From positions 947,501 through 1,011,500 of the forward strand of contig NZ_CP049889.1 of the NCBI RefSeq assembly GCF_011299095.1: a stretch of 64,000 bases of DNA, given 5' to 3'. This DNA comes from Jeotgalibaca porci (GTDB lineage Bacteria > Bacillota > Bacilli > Lactobacillales > Aerococcaceae). The translations under genes were made by a program, and so were the position numbers. Shown piece by piece: positions 1-9,228 of the stretch (position 1 is the stretch's first letter; each line of letters opens with the position of its first letter). The notes under the pieces are model-generated. The model worked only from the letters and a program-made list of their open reading frames with translations. It was not told the origin of the DNA and searched no databases.

Positions 1-1038
1 ATACACATCTTTTCCTTTGAAATCATTAACCGTTACGTTCCCGTTTAACACTTTAATTGCTAAGTAGTCGTACTCGCGTGCTGGAAGGTAAACTGTCAAA
101 TCACAACGAACCCGTTTATTTGGTACGTGGAACGTCAATTGATCTTCATCAATCGTAATTGTACTGCGAGCTTCAAATGCAGCCAAAGGTGTTTCCTCTT
201 CATACTTCGCATAAATTTTAATATCTGCTTCTACGCGCATATCATTTTTATCCCATTGTTTGAAATGGATATTTCCATTCGCTAATTGGAAGTCGAGAAT
301 AGTTGCTGTTGTATTTTCGTAGTTGAATTCATGTTTGAACTTATTGGAGACGATACCCGGAATGTTTACGTTGAAGTCGACTTCTTTCCATTCAAGGTTC
401 TCTGCAATACTGCTTACCGTAGCATTTACAAATTGACTGAACTGGGTACCCAAATGACTTAATTTGCTGCCTAGATCAGTTGCTGTTTCTTTCCACTCGT
501 CTTTGTTACCAAACTTTTCGCCAAATGATTTTACATTTGTTTCTAATTGTTCTTTTTTCAACGTTCGCATTTGTTCTTCCATTTTACGTTTTTCTTCACG
601 TAAAGCTTGCTCTTGCGAACGTAATCCTTCGAGTTCTTCTTCCAGACGTACAACTTCCATCTGTAATTCAGGCGTCATTGTACCCAATTCTTCATGAGTT
701 GCAATCGCTTGTCTGCGTTCTTCTTTCGCGCTAATTTGACGACGTAAAATTTGTAACGCTTCTGTTTTCTCGTCAACTTTTGATGAGAAATAAGAAATTT
801 CACTCGCTAGTGATTCGAGGATTTTCTCAAAGTTTTCTTTATCTTTCTTGTCAGCAGCTGCTTGAACTTCTTCAGCCGTCGGTTCCGCTTTTTCAGCTTC
901 TACGAACGGTTCTTTTGTCTCGTTCTTTTGTGCTTCTTCGACTTGTTTTTTAGCAGTATTTTCTAAAAGTTCGATTGCTTCATCGGTAGAAATAATCCCT
1001 TGTTTAACTAGCGCTAAAATACGTTCTCTTTCATTCAT
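1..1038 (-). CDS. liaX: LiaX-like DUF4097 surface/envelope-stress protein, C-terminus cut by window edge
   Basis: An open reading frame of 346 codons without a stop runs from an ATG at 1038 to the left edge, so the gene is incomplete at its 3' end. A strong AGGAGG site lies 7 bases before the ATG. The N-terminus (MNERERILALVKQGIISTDE) is a short helical SHOCT-like segment typical of YvlB/LiaX proteins. It is followed by a long charged coiled coil (about residues 40-180) and then beta-strand-rich sequence of the DUF4097 type (GNITV/NGNVTV-like repeats, 'NGNIHFKQWD', 'LNGNVTVND'). In enterococci LiaX binds daptomycin and antimicrobial peptides and tunes the LiaFSR response; that role here is inferred from the family. 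Its place next to uvrA matches the usual uvrA-yvlB order in Firmicutes, which suggests yvlC/liaY and yvlD/liaZ lie outside the window. Confidence 0.8.
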   Translation of the reverse strand, partial: MNERERILALVKQGIISTDEAIELLENTAKKQVEEAQKNETKEPFVEAEKAEPTAEEVQAAADKKDKENFEKILESLASEISYFSSKVDEKTEALQILRRQISAKEERRQAIATHEELGTMTPELQMEVVRLEEELEGLRSQEQALREEKRKMEEQMRTLKKEQLETNVKSFGEKFGNKDEWKETATDLGSKLSHLGTQFSQFVNATVSSIAENLEWKEVDFNVNIPGIVSNKFKHEFNYENTTATILDFQLANGNIHFKQWDKNDMRVEADIKIYAKYEEETPLAAFEARSTITIDEDQLTFHVPNKRVRCDLTVYLPAREYDYLAIKVLNGNVTVNDFKGKDVY

Positions 1039-1210
1039 AATATTTCCTCCTATATTGACTCAATACGAAAATTATATGTGCTTATGCCATTTGGAACGGT
1101 GGTTTCTCTTTATGTTATTATTATGCCAATTTTTCTGTATTTCGTCATAGGTCTTAAGGTTGATTTCGGGTTAAGTAGCAATACCTAGTACATTTACTGG
1201 TAAAGTAAAA

Positions 1211-1253
1211 ACATCGGCTATCCCTCCTATGTAGGAAGAATAGCCGATATTTT
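1211..1253 (-). terminator. Terminator downstream of uvrA
   Basis: An inverted repeat (ATCGGCTAT ... ATAGCCGAT) lies 13 bases after the uvrA stop and is flanked by T-rich and A-rich runs on both strands. It can end uvrA transcription before the liaX-like gene, whose own -10 (TATAAT) is at 1071-1076 on the minus strand. Confidence 0.75.
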
Positions 1254-1265
1254 TTTGTATAGAGT

Positions 1266-4100
1266 TTATCGCGCGTTATCACGTGCCAGTACTTTTTTAA
1301 GATAAACACCTGTATGGCTTTCTGGTACTTCCGCTACTTCTTCCGGAGTACCGGTCGCAATGACGGTTCCGCCGCCAACGCCGCCTTCTGGCCCCATATC
1401 GATAATATAGTCGGCTGTTTTAACAACATCCAAATTGTGCTCAATAACTAATACTGTATTTCCTTGATCTACTAAACGTTGTAACACTTCCAATAATTTA
1501 GCAATATCATGTGTATGCAAGCCCGTTGTTGGTTCATCAAGGATATACAACGTTTTACCGGTTGAGACGCGTTGGAGTTCACTAGCCAGCTTCATCCGCT
1601 GCGCTTCCCCTCCAGATAAGGTGGTCGCGGGTTGCCCCAATGTGACATATCCCAAACCAACATCTACGATTGTTTGTAATTTTCGTTTAATTTTCGGAAC
1701 TGCTTCGAAATAAATCAATGCTTCATCAATCGTCATATCCAGTACTTCGGAAATGTTTTTGCCTTTGTACTTCACTTCAAGCGTTTCGGAGTTATAACGA
1801 CGACCGTGGCATACCTCGCACGGCACATAAATATCCGGCAGGAAGTGCATTTCAATTTTTAGAATACCATCGCCGCGACAAGCTTCACAACGGCCACCTT
1901 TGACGTTAAAACTAAAGCGTCCTTTACTGTAGCCGCGCATCTTTGCTTCGTTCGTGCTGGCAAATAATGCCCGTACGTCATCAAAAACGCTTGTGTAGGT
2001 AGCTGGGTTACTTCGTGGTGTACGGCCGATTGGACTTTGATCAATGTTGATTACTTTCTCCAAGTCTGAATAGCCAGATATCCGCTTAAATTTACCCGGT
2101 TTCTCTTTCGTCCGTGTTAGTTCACGCGAAAGAGCTGGTTTTAATACGCGGTTAACTAACGAACTCTTGCCGGAGCCCGATACACCTGTTACAGCTACAA
2201 ACTTCCCGATTGGAATCGACGCATCCACATTTTTTAAGTTATTTTCCTGTGCGCCTTCTATCAAAATCGCTCCCCGATCTTCGGAACGTCTCTCAGTTGG
2301 AACCGGAATAAATGCTGTACCTGCCAAGTATTGACCGGTAATCGATTCTTTGACTTTCATCACTTCGGTAGGTTTCCCTGCCGCAACAATTTCTCCGCCG
2401 AACTCGCCGGCTCCCGGACCGATATCAATCAGATAATCCGCCTGCATCATTGTTTCTTCGTCATGCTCCACCACTATTAGAGTGTTTCCCAAGTCACGCA
2501 TGCTCTTCATGGATTCAATCAACAAGTCATTATCGCGTTGGTGCAATCCGATTGATGGCTCATCCAAAATATAGAGAACACCTGATAAATTGGAGCCGAT
2601 TTGTGTGGCCAAGCGAATCCGCTGTGCTTCCCCGCCCGATAAACTGCCGGCAATACGACTCAAGGTGAGGTACTTCAAACCCACGTTTCGCAAGAAAGTC
2701 AGCCGAGATTTAATTTCTCTTAAAATCGGTGTCGCAATTTCTTTTTCTGCGCCTTCTAATTCCAACTTTTCGAAAAAGTCAATCGCCGAATCAATGGAAT
2801 ATTGGGTCACTTCCGCGATATTTTCGTTCCCCACTTTAACCGCCAATGCTTGCTCGTTCAAACGTGCACCATGACATTTTTGACAGGCCAGTTCGGTCAT
2901 GTATTCCCGCATGACTTTACGCGTAAAATCACTCGATGATTCATGATAACGACGGTTGATGTTGTTCATGACCCCTTCAAACGGTATGTTCACATCACGA
3001 ACCGCGCCAAAATCGTTCTTATGATAAAAATGGAATTTTTTCCCTTTAGAGCCATGCAGAACTAGTTTTTGATGCTCAGCTGGTAAGTCATCAAAAGGAA
3101 CATCCATCGCAATATCATGTTGCTGGCAGAATTGACGCAACATTTCCGGATAATAATTGGAACTGATTGGATTCCATGGTGCCAGGGCTCCATCGTTAAT
3201 CGATAGTTGACGGTCCGGAACGACTAAGTCTACGTCCACTTCTAATTTAGACCCTAAACCGTCACATTCTGAACAAGCGCCATACGGTGCATTAAATGAG
3301 AACAAGCGTGGTTCGATTTCGCCGACTGTAAAGCCACATTTCGGACAGGCATAGTGTTCACTGAACAGCAGATCCTCTCCATCAATAATAGATATAATCA
3401 CATAACCTTCCGCTAAACGTAATGCTGCTTCCACGGAGTCATAGACACGCGAACGAACACCGTCTTTTACAACGATTCGGTCAATCACGATGGAAATATC
3501 GTGACTGTTATTTTTATTCAATTCGGGAACATCCGTTATATCGTAAAGTTCTTCGTCTACGAGAACGCGAACGTACCCTTGTTTTTTAATTGATTCAAAA
3601 ACTTTTTTATGTTGGCCTTTTTTACCTATCACAACAGGTGCTAAAATTTGCATACGTGTCCGTTCAGGCAGCTCCATCACTTGGTTTACAACTTGCTCGG
3701 GTGATTGACTGCTGATTTCGGTTCCATCATTCGGACAAATCGGATGACCAATTCGTGCAAAAAGAAGTCTCAGGTAGTCATTGATTTCCGTTACGGTGCC
3801 GACTGTTGAACGGGGATTGTTGCTTGTCGATTTTTGGTCGATTGCAATCGCCGGACTCAAGCCATCGATACTATCAACATCTGCTTTTTCCATTTGTCCC
3901 AGAAATTGGCGTGCATAAGCTGAAAGACTCTCGACATACCGTCTTTGTCCTTCGGCATATAAAGTGTCAAATGCAAGTGAACTTTTCCCTGAACCTGATA
4001 AGCCCGTCACAACCACTAACTGGTCACGCGGGATCGCTACATCGATATTTTTTAAGTTGTGTGAACGTGCTCCGCGCACGATAATCTGATCTTTAGCCAT
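1266..4100 (-). CDS. uvrA: Excinuclease ABC subunit A
   Basis: The 944-residue protein is the DNA-damage sensor of nucleotide excision repair. It loads UvrB at lesions as an ATP-dependent dimer. It shows the two-ABC-domain build of UvrA: Walker A GLSGSGKS at residues 33-40 and GVSGSGKS near 640, LSGGEAQR signatures in both halves, Walker [11 protein letters not shown] and [10 protein letters not shown], and zinc modules CPKCG..CSEC (first half) and CEAC..CEVC (second half). Length is normal for the family. The ATG at 4100 was chosen over an upstream in-frame ATG at 4142 because AAGGAAG sits just before it and the family N-terminus begins here. uvrB is not next to it, unlike the common uvrBA operon, so uvrB must be elsewhere. 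An ArsR gene precedes it in the same direction. Confidence 0.97.
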   Translation of the reverse strand: MAKDQIIVRGARSHNLKNIDVAIPRDQLVVVTGLSGSGKSSLAFDTLYAEGQRRYVESLSAYARQFLGQMEKADVDSIDGLSPAIAIDQKSTSNNPRSTVGTVTEINDYLRLLFARIGHPICPNDGTEISSQSPEQVVNQVMELPERTRMQILAPVVIGKKGQHKKVFESIKKQGYVRVLVDEELYDITDVPELNKNNSHDISIVIDRIVVKDGVRSRVYDSVEAALRLAEGYVIISIIDGEDLLFSEHYACPKCGFTVGEIEPRLFSFNAPYGACSECDGLGSKLEVDVDLVVPDRQLSINDGALAPWNPISSNYYPEMLRQFCQQHDIAMDVPFDDLPAEHQKLVLHGSKGKKFHFYHKNDFGAVRDVNIPFEGVMNNINRRYHESSSDFTRKVMREYMTELACQKCHGARLNEQALAVKVGNENIAEVTQYSIDSAIDFFEKLELEGAEKEIATPILREIKSRLTFLRNVGLKYLTLSRIAGSLSGGEAQRIRLATQIGSNLSGVLYILDEPSIGLHQRDNDLLIESMKSMRDLGNTLIVVEHDEETMMQADYLIDIGPGAGEFGGEIVAAGKPTEVMKVKESITGQYLAGTAFIPVPTERRSEDRGAILIEGAQENNLKNVDASIPIGKFVAVTGVSGSGKSSLVNRVLKPALSRELTRTKEKPGKFKRISGYSDLEKVINIDQSPIGRTPRSNPATYTSVFDDVRALFASTNEAKMRGYSKGRFSFNVKGGRCEACRGDGILKIEMHFLPDIYVPCEVCHGRRYNSETLEVKYKGKNISEVLDMTIDEALIYFEAVPKIKRKLQTIVDVGLGYVTLGQPATTLSGGEAQRMKLASELQRVSTGKTLYILDEPTTGLHTHDIAKLLEVLQRLVDQGNTVLVIEHNLDVVKTADYIIDMGPEGGVGGGTVIATGTPEEVAEVPESHTGVYLKKVLARDNAR

Positions 4101-4177
4101 AATCTTCTTCCTTTTAGTTGAGATTCTGTTCCCTACCATCATAACATGTCTACCTCAAAAAGAACACTCGTTCGCAC

Positions 4178-4477
4178 TTAGTTGTGTGTATGTGCGGCAT
4201 GTTCAACTGCGAGGTGTAAAATGTCATAAACATGTGAGTCTTCCTGACTGTATAACATGTTTTTTCCGACGCGTCTGCTCTTTACTAACTTCGCTTCTTT
4301 CAATTTTCGGAGTTGATGGGAGACAGCAGATTGTTCCATTTCTAGTGCTTCTGCAATAGCATTTACATGCCATTCTTTCGTTTCTAATAAGTACAAAATC
4401 TTAAACCGGGTCTGGTCGCCTAACAGCTTAAACATCTGGACCGTTTGCTTCGTTATTTCTGGATTCATTTTTTCCAA
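4178..4477 (-). CDS. ArsR/SmtB-family metal-sensing repressor (CzrA-like)
   Basis: This is a 99-residue winged-helix protein of the ArsR family (FKLLGDQTRFKILYLL near the N-terminus; recognition helix region EQSAVSHQLRKLKEAKLV). The C-terminal helix carries Asp, His (+2), His (+13) and His (+16) in DSHVYDILHLAVEHAAH. This is exactly the spacing of the alpha-5 zinc/cobalt site of CzrA (D84, H86, H97, H100). No CxC arsenic/cadmium motif is present. By family it should be a DNA-binding repressor released by Zn or Co. No metal exporter is encoded beside it, so its target is unknown. The start is TTG at 4477, which has a GAGGAGG site 11 bases upstream; an ATG at 4468 is the alternative. Confidence 0.85.
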   Translation of the reverse strand: MEKMNPEITKQTVQMFKLLGDQTRFKILYLLETKEWHVNAIAEALEMEQSAVSHQLRKLKEAKLVKSRRVGKNMLYSQEDSHVYDILHLAVEHAAHTHN

Positions 4478-4512
4478 TAGCCACCACGCCTCCTCATAGA
4501 TACTTCTTTCTT

Positions 4513-4540
4513 ATTTTACCAGAAGTAGCCTAAAAGCTAC
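4513..4540 (-). promoter_or_regulatory. Possible arsR promoter/operator
   Basis: Upstream of the ArsR gene a -10-like TAAAAT (4513-4518) is preceded by the inverted repeat GTAGC(6)GCTAC at 4525-4540, lying in the spacer where a repressor could block RNA polymerase. A second inverted repeat, CTCAAGTA(20)TACTTGAG, lies at 4574-4609. The -35 is weak. Autoregulation is inference. Confidence 0.35.
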
Positions 4541-4620
4541 ATAATCCCGCTTTCGAATACCTACTGAATACGTCTCAAGTAGAATTTCTTTTTCCCACTT
4601 TTACTTGAGCCTGTTCTCTC

Positions 4621-4660
4621 TAAAAACAAAAAGCCGAGACATCATCGTCTCGACTTTTAG
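4621..4660 (-). terminator. Terminator of the pst-phoU operon
   Basis: Hairpin AGTCGAGAC(7)GTCTCGGCT is followed on the minus strand by TTTTTGTTTTTA. It starts 10 bases after the phoU stop and closes the phosphate-uptake operon. Confidence 0.85.
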
Positions 4661-4669
4661 CATTTTTAA

Positions 4670-5329
4670 TTAGTTTAATTCTGAAAGTTCTCCCGTTTTC
4701 AGGTAGACAATACGCTCGCAAATGTTTGTTACGTAATCTCCGATACGTTCCAAGTAACCAGATACAGCGATGTAGTCTGTCCCCCCTGGTACGACTTCTG
4801 CATCTTTAGCCATTTCTTTCAGACACAATTTATTAATCTCAACGAACAAATCGTCTACTTTTGTATCTGTTTCCGCAATTGTATAAGCTGCTTCCACATC
4901 AATACGTATATACGCATCAAGTGAATCTTCAACCATATCCTTCACAACTTCCGCTTGCTCTGCAATTTTCCCTTCTACTAAAGGAATACGCTTGTTGTGA
5001 AGTTCTTTAACGCGAATGACAGAACGCGCGATGCTTACAGCATGGTCACCCATACGCTCTAGATCGGAGCTCGCTTTCATAACCGTTACGATTGAACGTA
5101 AGTCGCTTGATACAGGCTGTTGTAGTGCGATTAACTTGAAGCACATTTCTTCGATTTCTAACTCTATATTGTTAATTGCCTTATCGTTCTTCTTAACACG
5201 ATTGGCCGCTTCTTTGTCGTGATTTATGAACGCTTTAACTGCAAGTAAAATATTTTCATTTACCATTAATCCCATTTTGGTAAATTGAGCATGCATGCTT
5301 TTTAACTCATCATCATATATTCTTCTCAT
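4670..5329 (-). CDS. phoU: Phosphate uptake regulator PhoU
   Basis: The 219-residue, all-helical protein has two PhoU repeats: the N-terminal half with 'SDLRSIVTVMKASSDLERMGDHA' region and the C-terminal half with 'YLERIGDYVTNICERIVYL'. E-R-x-G-D-H/Y motifs in both are the metal-cluster motifs of PhoU. PhoU links the PstSCAB importer to the PhoR kinase and damps the Pho response when phosphate is plentiful. It is the last gene of the operon, 57 bases behind pstB. The ATG at 5329 is preferred to a GTG at 5338, because the GAGGAG site is 9 bases from the ATG and would abut the GTG. Confidence 0.95.
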   Translation of the reverse strand: MRRIYDDELKSMHAQFTKMGLMVNENILLAVKAFINHDKEAANRVKKNDKAINNIELEIEEMCFKLIALQQPVSSDLRSIVTVMKASSDLERMGDHAVSIARSVIRVKELHNKRIPLVEGKIAEQAEVVKDMVEDSLDAYIRIDVEAAYTIAETDTKVDDLFVEINKLCLKEMAKDAEVVPGGTDYIAVSGYLERIGDYVTNICERIVYLKTGELSELN

Positions 5330-5386
5330 TACGCGCACTCCTCATTCAAACTGTTTTGTTGCTTTATTTTATCATGAAAATACGGA

Positions 5387-6139
5387 TTACCCAAATCTTC
5401 CGGATACATAATCTTCAGTCCGTTTGTCTTTAGGATTTGAGAAAATATCTGTTGTATCATCGAATTCAACGATTTCACCGGTTAGGAAGAAAGCTGTACG
5501 ATCCGATACACGCGCTGCTTGTTGCATGTTATGTGTCACCATAACAATCGTATACTTGCCCTTCAATTCTTGAACAAGGTCTTCGATTTTAGCTGTAGAA
5601 ATCGGGTCCAGTGCAGAGGTCGGTTCATCCATTAAGAGTACTTCTGGTTCCACAGCTAAAGCACGTGCAATACAAATACGTTGTTGCTGTCCACCTGAGA
5701 TACGTAAGGCATTTTTATTCAAATCGTCTTTTACTTCATCCCAAATCGCTGCACCCTTCAAACTACGCTCAACAATTTCATCCAAAGTCGCTTTGTCTTT
5801 AATCCCATGTGTACGTGGTCCATAAGCAATATTATCGTAGATACTCATTGGAAATGGGTTTGGATGTTGAAAGACCATCCCCACACGTTTACGTAATTGG
5901 TTCACGTCGAAATCCGATGCGTACATATCTTCGCCATCCAACAAGAGACTTCCTTCAATACGGCAACCTGGAACCAGGTCGTTCATACGATTTAAGCTCT
6001 TAAGGAATGTCGACTTCCCACATCCGGATGGTCCGATAAAAGCAGTGATTTCATTTTCTCTAATTTCCATATTTAGGTTCTTTAACGCTTGAAAATCTGA
6101 ATACCAAAGATTCATGTTTGAAATACTTAATTTACTCAT
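5387..6139 (-). CDS. pstB: Phosphate ABC transporter ATP-binding protein PstB
   Basis: This 250-residue ATPase powers phosphate import through PstC-PstA. Visible motifs: Walker [10 protein letters not shown] near residue 36, Q-loop region [13 protein letters not shown], signature RISGGQQQR, Walker [13 protein letters not shown] and the switch His in MVTHNMQQA. The [17 protein letters not shown] stretch is characteristic of PstB. It starts 2 bases after the pstA stop, showing translational coupling. Many Lactobacillales carry two pstB genes; only one is present here. Confidence 0.97.
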   Translation of the reverse strand: MSKLSISNMNLWYSDFQALKNLNMEIRENEITAFIGPSGCGKSTFLKSLNRMNDLVPGCRIEGSLLLDGEDMYASDFDVNQLRKRVGMVFQHPNPFPMSIYDNIAYGPRTHGIKDKATLDEIVERSLKGAAIWDEVKDDLNKNALRISGGQQQRICIARALAVEPEVLLMDEPTSALDPISTAKIEDLVQELKGKYTIVMVTHNMQQAARVSDRTAFFLTGEIVEFDDTTDIFSNPKDKRTEDYVSGRFG

Positions 6140-6141
6140 TG

Positions 6142-6957
6142 TTATTTCGCTCCTCTTGTTAATCGATTACTTAACCACGTTGATATAGCATTAATAATCA
6201 GTACTAGAATAATCAATACTACCCCTGTAGCGTAAGATTCTCTAACGTGCATCCCTTCACTCGACAACACATACATGTGGAGGGCAAGTGTACGCCCTGA
6301 TTGGAAAGCATCCGTTGGTAAGTTAGTCGACGTTCCAAGTGTATACATCAACGCCGCTGTTTCTCCAACAATACGTCCGACTGCCAAAATGACACCTGAT
6401 AAAATACCAGGCATTGCGACAGGTAAAACAACTCTAAATATCGTACGCAGTTTCCCTGCTCCTAAAGCAAAACTACCTTCCCTTAATGAAACATTTACAG
6501 AGAGTAATGCTTCTTCAGTGGAACGAATAATGACCGGTAAAACCATAATGACCGATGTTAAGATCCCTGCAATTAAAGAATACTGGAATCCCAAGAAAAG
6601 AACAAAGAATAACATCCCGAACAGACCGTAAACAATCGAAGGAATACCGGATAGCGTATCCGTTGCAACACGGATGATGTTAATAAACTTATTGTTCGCA
6701 TCTGCATATTCAATTAGGTAGAAAGCTGTAAATACGCCAATCGGTGCTGCGATTAGCAAAGCAAAGAACACTACGATGAAAGTTGTTATAATCGCCGGCA
6801 TCATAGAAACGTTACTTGTTGTGTATTTCCAGGCAAACATCTCTGGAGATAATGCGGAGATACCATTAATAAAAATAAAACCGATGATATAGAGTAAAGA
6901 AGCAAAGGTTATAAAGCTAAAAAAGTACACAAAAAATCGGATTAGTTTCGCTTCCAT
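6142..6957 (-). CDS. pstA: Phosphate ABC transporter permease PstA
   Basis: The 271-residue integral membrane protein has about six hydrophobic segments and a BPD_transp_1 domain. The EAA-loop motif is visible as [21 protein letters not shown] (about residues 160-180), where PstB docks. With PstC it forms the phosphate channel. The stop of pstC and the start of pstA are adjacent (TAGATG), so translation is coupled. PstA rather than PstC is called from its position, the short periplasmic loop and the motif [12 protein letters not shown]. Confidence 0.95.
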   Translation of the reverse strand: MEAKLIRFFVYFFSFITFASLLYIIGFIFINGISALSPEMFAWKYTTSNVSMMPAIITTFIVVFFALLIAAPIGVFTAFYLIEYADANNKFINIIRVATDTLSGIPSIVYGLFGMLFFVLFLGFQYSLIAGILTSVIMVLPVIIRSTEEALLSVNVSLREGSFALGAGKLRTIFRVVLPVAMPGILSGVILAVGRIVGETAALMYTLGTSTNLPTDAFQSGRTLALHMYVLSSEGMHVRESYATGVVLIILVLIINAISTWLSNRLTRGAK

Positions 6958-7818
6958 CTAGATCCCCTTCCTTTTCACGATTGAAAACGCACCGTTAATA
7001 ATGATAATAAAGATAAACAAAACAACGGCAGTTGCAATCAAGGCTTCACGGTGCTGTCCAGCAGCATATGCCATTTCCAACACAATATTTGTCGTCATTG
7101 TACGCACACCTTGTGTCAGACTGGATGGAATACGCGGTTGGTTACCTGCGACCAGGATAACGGCCATCGTTTCACCGATTGCACGTCCCACGCCTAAAAT
7201 AACAGCGGAGATGATTCCTGATTTAGCAGCTGGAACAACAACACGTAAAACGGAACGTTCATGCGTTGCGCCTAGCGCCACACTACCTTCGTAATAACTT
7301 TTCGGCACTGCGCGGAGTGAAGCTTCTGACATACCGATGATTGTCGGCAATACCATAATCCCCAACAAAATAGAAGCCGTTAAAATATTCATACCCGTAC
7401 CGCCTACCCAACTTTTCATGAGCGGAACGACCACGCGTAACGCAAAGAATCCATAGACAATAGAAGGAATAGCAGCCATCATATTGATTGCAGGCTTCAA
7501 AAATTTATAAAGTTTCGGTGGACAAAAGCGCGCCATGAAGACCGAAGTGAATACACCTGTCGGCACACCAATAATAATTGCTCCAATTGTAATCACAATC
7601 GAACCAACAATCATTGGTAAAATACCGTATTGTGGTGTTGAGTTAGATGGTGTCCATACTGAACCAAATAGGAACTTCCCGATTCCATAGTCCAACATGA
7701 ACGGGACGCCACCCTCAAAAATAAAATAAAAAATGACGATGATGGAAATAACTGAAATGGATGCGGAGGCAATAAAGATCCCTTTCATGAAATGTTCCCA
7801 AAAATATTTCTTTTGCAT
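6958..7818 (-). CDS. pstC: Phosphate ABC transporter permease PstC
   Basis: This 286-residue permease has about six membrane helices, the motif AAIPSIVYGFFALRVVVP and the EAA loop YYEGSVALGATHERSVLRVV. It pairs with PstA. The start is ATG at 7818: the sequence just before it reads AAGGGAGAGG, a good ribosome binding site, whereas a longer frame beginning at 7860 adds a charged tail with no site of its own. The gene is separated from pstS by a hairpin terminator. Confidence 0.95.
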   Translation of the reverse strand: MQKKYFWEHFMKGIFIASASISVISIIVIFYFIFEGGVPFMLDYGIGKFLFGSVWTPSNSTPQYGILPMIVGSIVITIGAIIIGVPTGVFTSVFMARFCPPKLYKFLKPAINMMAAIPSIVYGFFALRVVVPLMKSWVGGTGMNILTASILLGIMVLPTIIGMSEASLRAVPKSYYEGSVALGATHERSVLRVVVPAAKSGIISAVILGVGRAIGETMAVILVAGNQPRIPSSLTQGVRTMTTNIVLEMAYAAGQHREALIATAVVLFIFIIIINGAFSIVKRKGI

Positions 7819-7893
7819 GTTTCCCTCTCCCTTACCCTGGGCTTTCCCAAATTGAGCCATTACTTTCTTTTAACCCATATATACCAATACTAG

Positions 7894-7918
7894 AAAAAAA
7901 GGCCAGATACCTGGCCCT
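7894..7918 (-). terminator. Intra-operon terminator between pstS and pstC
   Basis: A compact hairpin GGCCAG(4)CTGGCC at 7901-7916 is followed by TTTTTTT on the minus strand. It lies between the pstS stop and the pstC start, so it should let only part of the transcripts continue and make PstS mRNA more abundant than mRNA for the membrane parts. Confidence 0.85.
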
Positions 7919-7935
7919 TTCATTCGGTCAGAAAT

Positions 7936-8835
7936 TTATTGTACTTCTTCCCATTCTGTTACTTCACCAGTAAAGATTTGACGTACTTGATCAAGTGTCA
8001 AACTTTCAATTGTGTTTGCTTTGTTTGTGATAACTGCGATACCGTCCACTGCGATTGCAGTTGATTCTAGTTCTGCAGCTTCTTCTTCTTTCAATTCACG
8101 TGAAGCCATTCCAATATCAGCTGTTCCGTCCATTGCTGCCGTCATACCCGCTGAAGATCCGTTAGATGTTACATCAATCTTAACGTCTGGGTTTAATGCC
8201 GTGTACTCTTCTACAAGAACTTCCATCAATGGTGTAACGGATGTTGATCCAACAACTGAAATAGAACCAGATTGTGAACCGTCCCCTGCATATGCTGCTG
8301 CTTCGGATACGAATTCTACGTAACCTTCTTCAGCTGCGATTTCTTGTCCTTCTGCGGAAAGAATGTAGTCGATAAAATCTTGTGCGACTGCTTCGATATC
8401 TCCACCCCAAGCAATGTTAAAGTTACGTGCGATTGGGAATGAACCATCTTGAACTGTTTCGTTCGTTGGTTCTACGCCATCAATTGGCAAACCTCTTACT
8501 GTATCATTTAATGAACCAAGTGAAACATATCCGACTGAGTTCGCGTCTCCTGCTACAGTAGATAGAACACCTTCTGTACCGTTTTGGATAACTGCTTCGA
8601 TGTATGTTTCGTCAACTTCTTCGCCATTTTCGTCTTCTGCTAAAACGCCTGTAATTTCTGTAAATGCACCACGTGTACCTGAACCGTCTTCACGAGATAC
8701 TACGATGATTTCTCCTGCTACTGCAGAACCATCTGTCGTTCCTTCTTCATCTCCTGTTGCTGCTGGATCGCAAGCTGCCAACACACCTACAGCTCCTAAA
8801 GATAATACTAACTTACTTAGGCTTTTTAATTGCAT
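7936..8835 (-). CDS. pstS: Phosphate-binding lipoprotein PstS, halves in permuted order
   Basis: The 299-residue protein is the extracellular phosphate receptor of the Pst importer. It has a lipoprotein signal peptide with lipobox LAAC, lipidated Cys22. The motif order is swapped relative to the classical PstS. The segment VVSREDGSGTRGAFTEITG, GYVSLGSLNDTV and FIDYILSAEGQE (normally the C-terminal half) comes first, at about residues 45-165. The segment SISVVGSTSVTPLMEVL, TSNGSSAGM, DIGMASREL and AVDGIAVITN plus IFTGEVTEWEEVQ (normally the N-terminal half) comes second and ends the protein. From memory, pneumococcal PstS has the same order, so this is a lineage form and not a broken gene. All phosphate-binding loops (GSTSV, SGTRG) are present. 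Confidence 0.93.
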   Translation of the reverse strand: MQLKSLSKLVLSLGAVGVLAACDPAATGDEEGTTDGSAVAGEIIVVSREDGSGTRGAFTEITGVLAEDENGEEVDETYIEAVIQNGTEGVLSTVAGDANSVGYVSLGSLNDTVRGLPIDGVEPTNETVQDGSFPIARNFNIAWGGDIEAVAQDFIDYILSAEGQEIAAEEGYVEFVSEAAAYAGDGSQSGSISVVGSTSVTPLMEVLVEEYTALNPDVKIDVTSNGSSAGMTAAMDGTADIGMASRELKEEEAAELESTAIAVDGIAVITNKANTIESLTLDQVRQIFTGEVTEWEEVQ

Positions 8836-9126
8836 TATAAATTACCATCCTTTTTCTTTAGTGTCTTGGGCTCATTGCCTTAACTCCATTCTATTCTTTA
8901 AATGTAAATTTACCGTATGGTTTAATGTAAAGATTTCACCCGTTTTAAATTTACAAAGATATTCGAGATAAATAGTCGTCTTTCTCGATTATTTACAAAT
9001 AATTGGCTTTAGAAAAGCCCATATCTACGCTGTTTTCTAGTTAATATTTAACGAATTCATGCATATAAGGTGTTTAGGGATTTATATAAGTGAGTGCTAC
9101 TAGTTTTTTGTTTATATCTGCAAAAT
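8836..9126 (-). promoter_or_regulatory. pstS upstream leader region
   Basis: This AT-rich stretch between the phoPR terminator and pstS holds no gene. Two TTTACA hexamers occur on the minus strand at 8926-8931 and 8903-8908, 23 bp apart (about two 11-bp steps). They are followed by a -10-like TAGAAT at 8888-8893 and the pstS ribosome site. A small inverted repeat TCGAGA ... TCTCGA lies near 8963-8989. A PhoP-driven pstS promoter here is plausible but not proved. Confidence 0.4.
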
Positions 9127-9168
9127 AAAAAGCCGCCTTAATTTCCGGAGAAATAAAGCGACTTTTGT
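9127..9168 (-). terminator. Terminator after phoPR
   Basis: An imperfect hairpin (AGTCGCTTTATTTC / GGAAATTAAGGCGGCT) is followed by TTTTTAT on the minus strand. It should end phoPR transcripts. It sits just downstream of the Pho-box-like repeats and so lies between them and pstS. Confidence 0.7.
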
Positions 9169-9202
9169 AAGGTTTGTAAATTTCATGTAAAGGATGTGTA
9201 AA
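9164..9202 (-). promoter_or_regulatory. Pho-box-like direct repeats
   Basis: On the minus strand three perfect TTTACA hexamers stand at 9197-9202, 9186-9191 and 9175-9180, exactly 11 bp apart with 5-bp spacers. A fourth, CTTACA, follows at 9166-9171 with a 3-bp spacer. TT(A/C/T)ACA repeats in 11-bp phase are the known binding pattern of Bacillus PhoP. The box lies between the phoR stop (9229) and pstS (8835). Confidence 0.65.
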
Positions 9203-9228
9203 GATAAGGGAATATATTTACGAATACC

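Noticed and set aside
4101-4142. Longer uvrA N-terminus starting at 4142
   Set aside because: No ribosome site; the family N-terminus and AAGGAAG favour ATG 4100.
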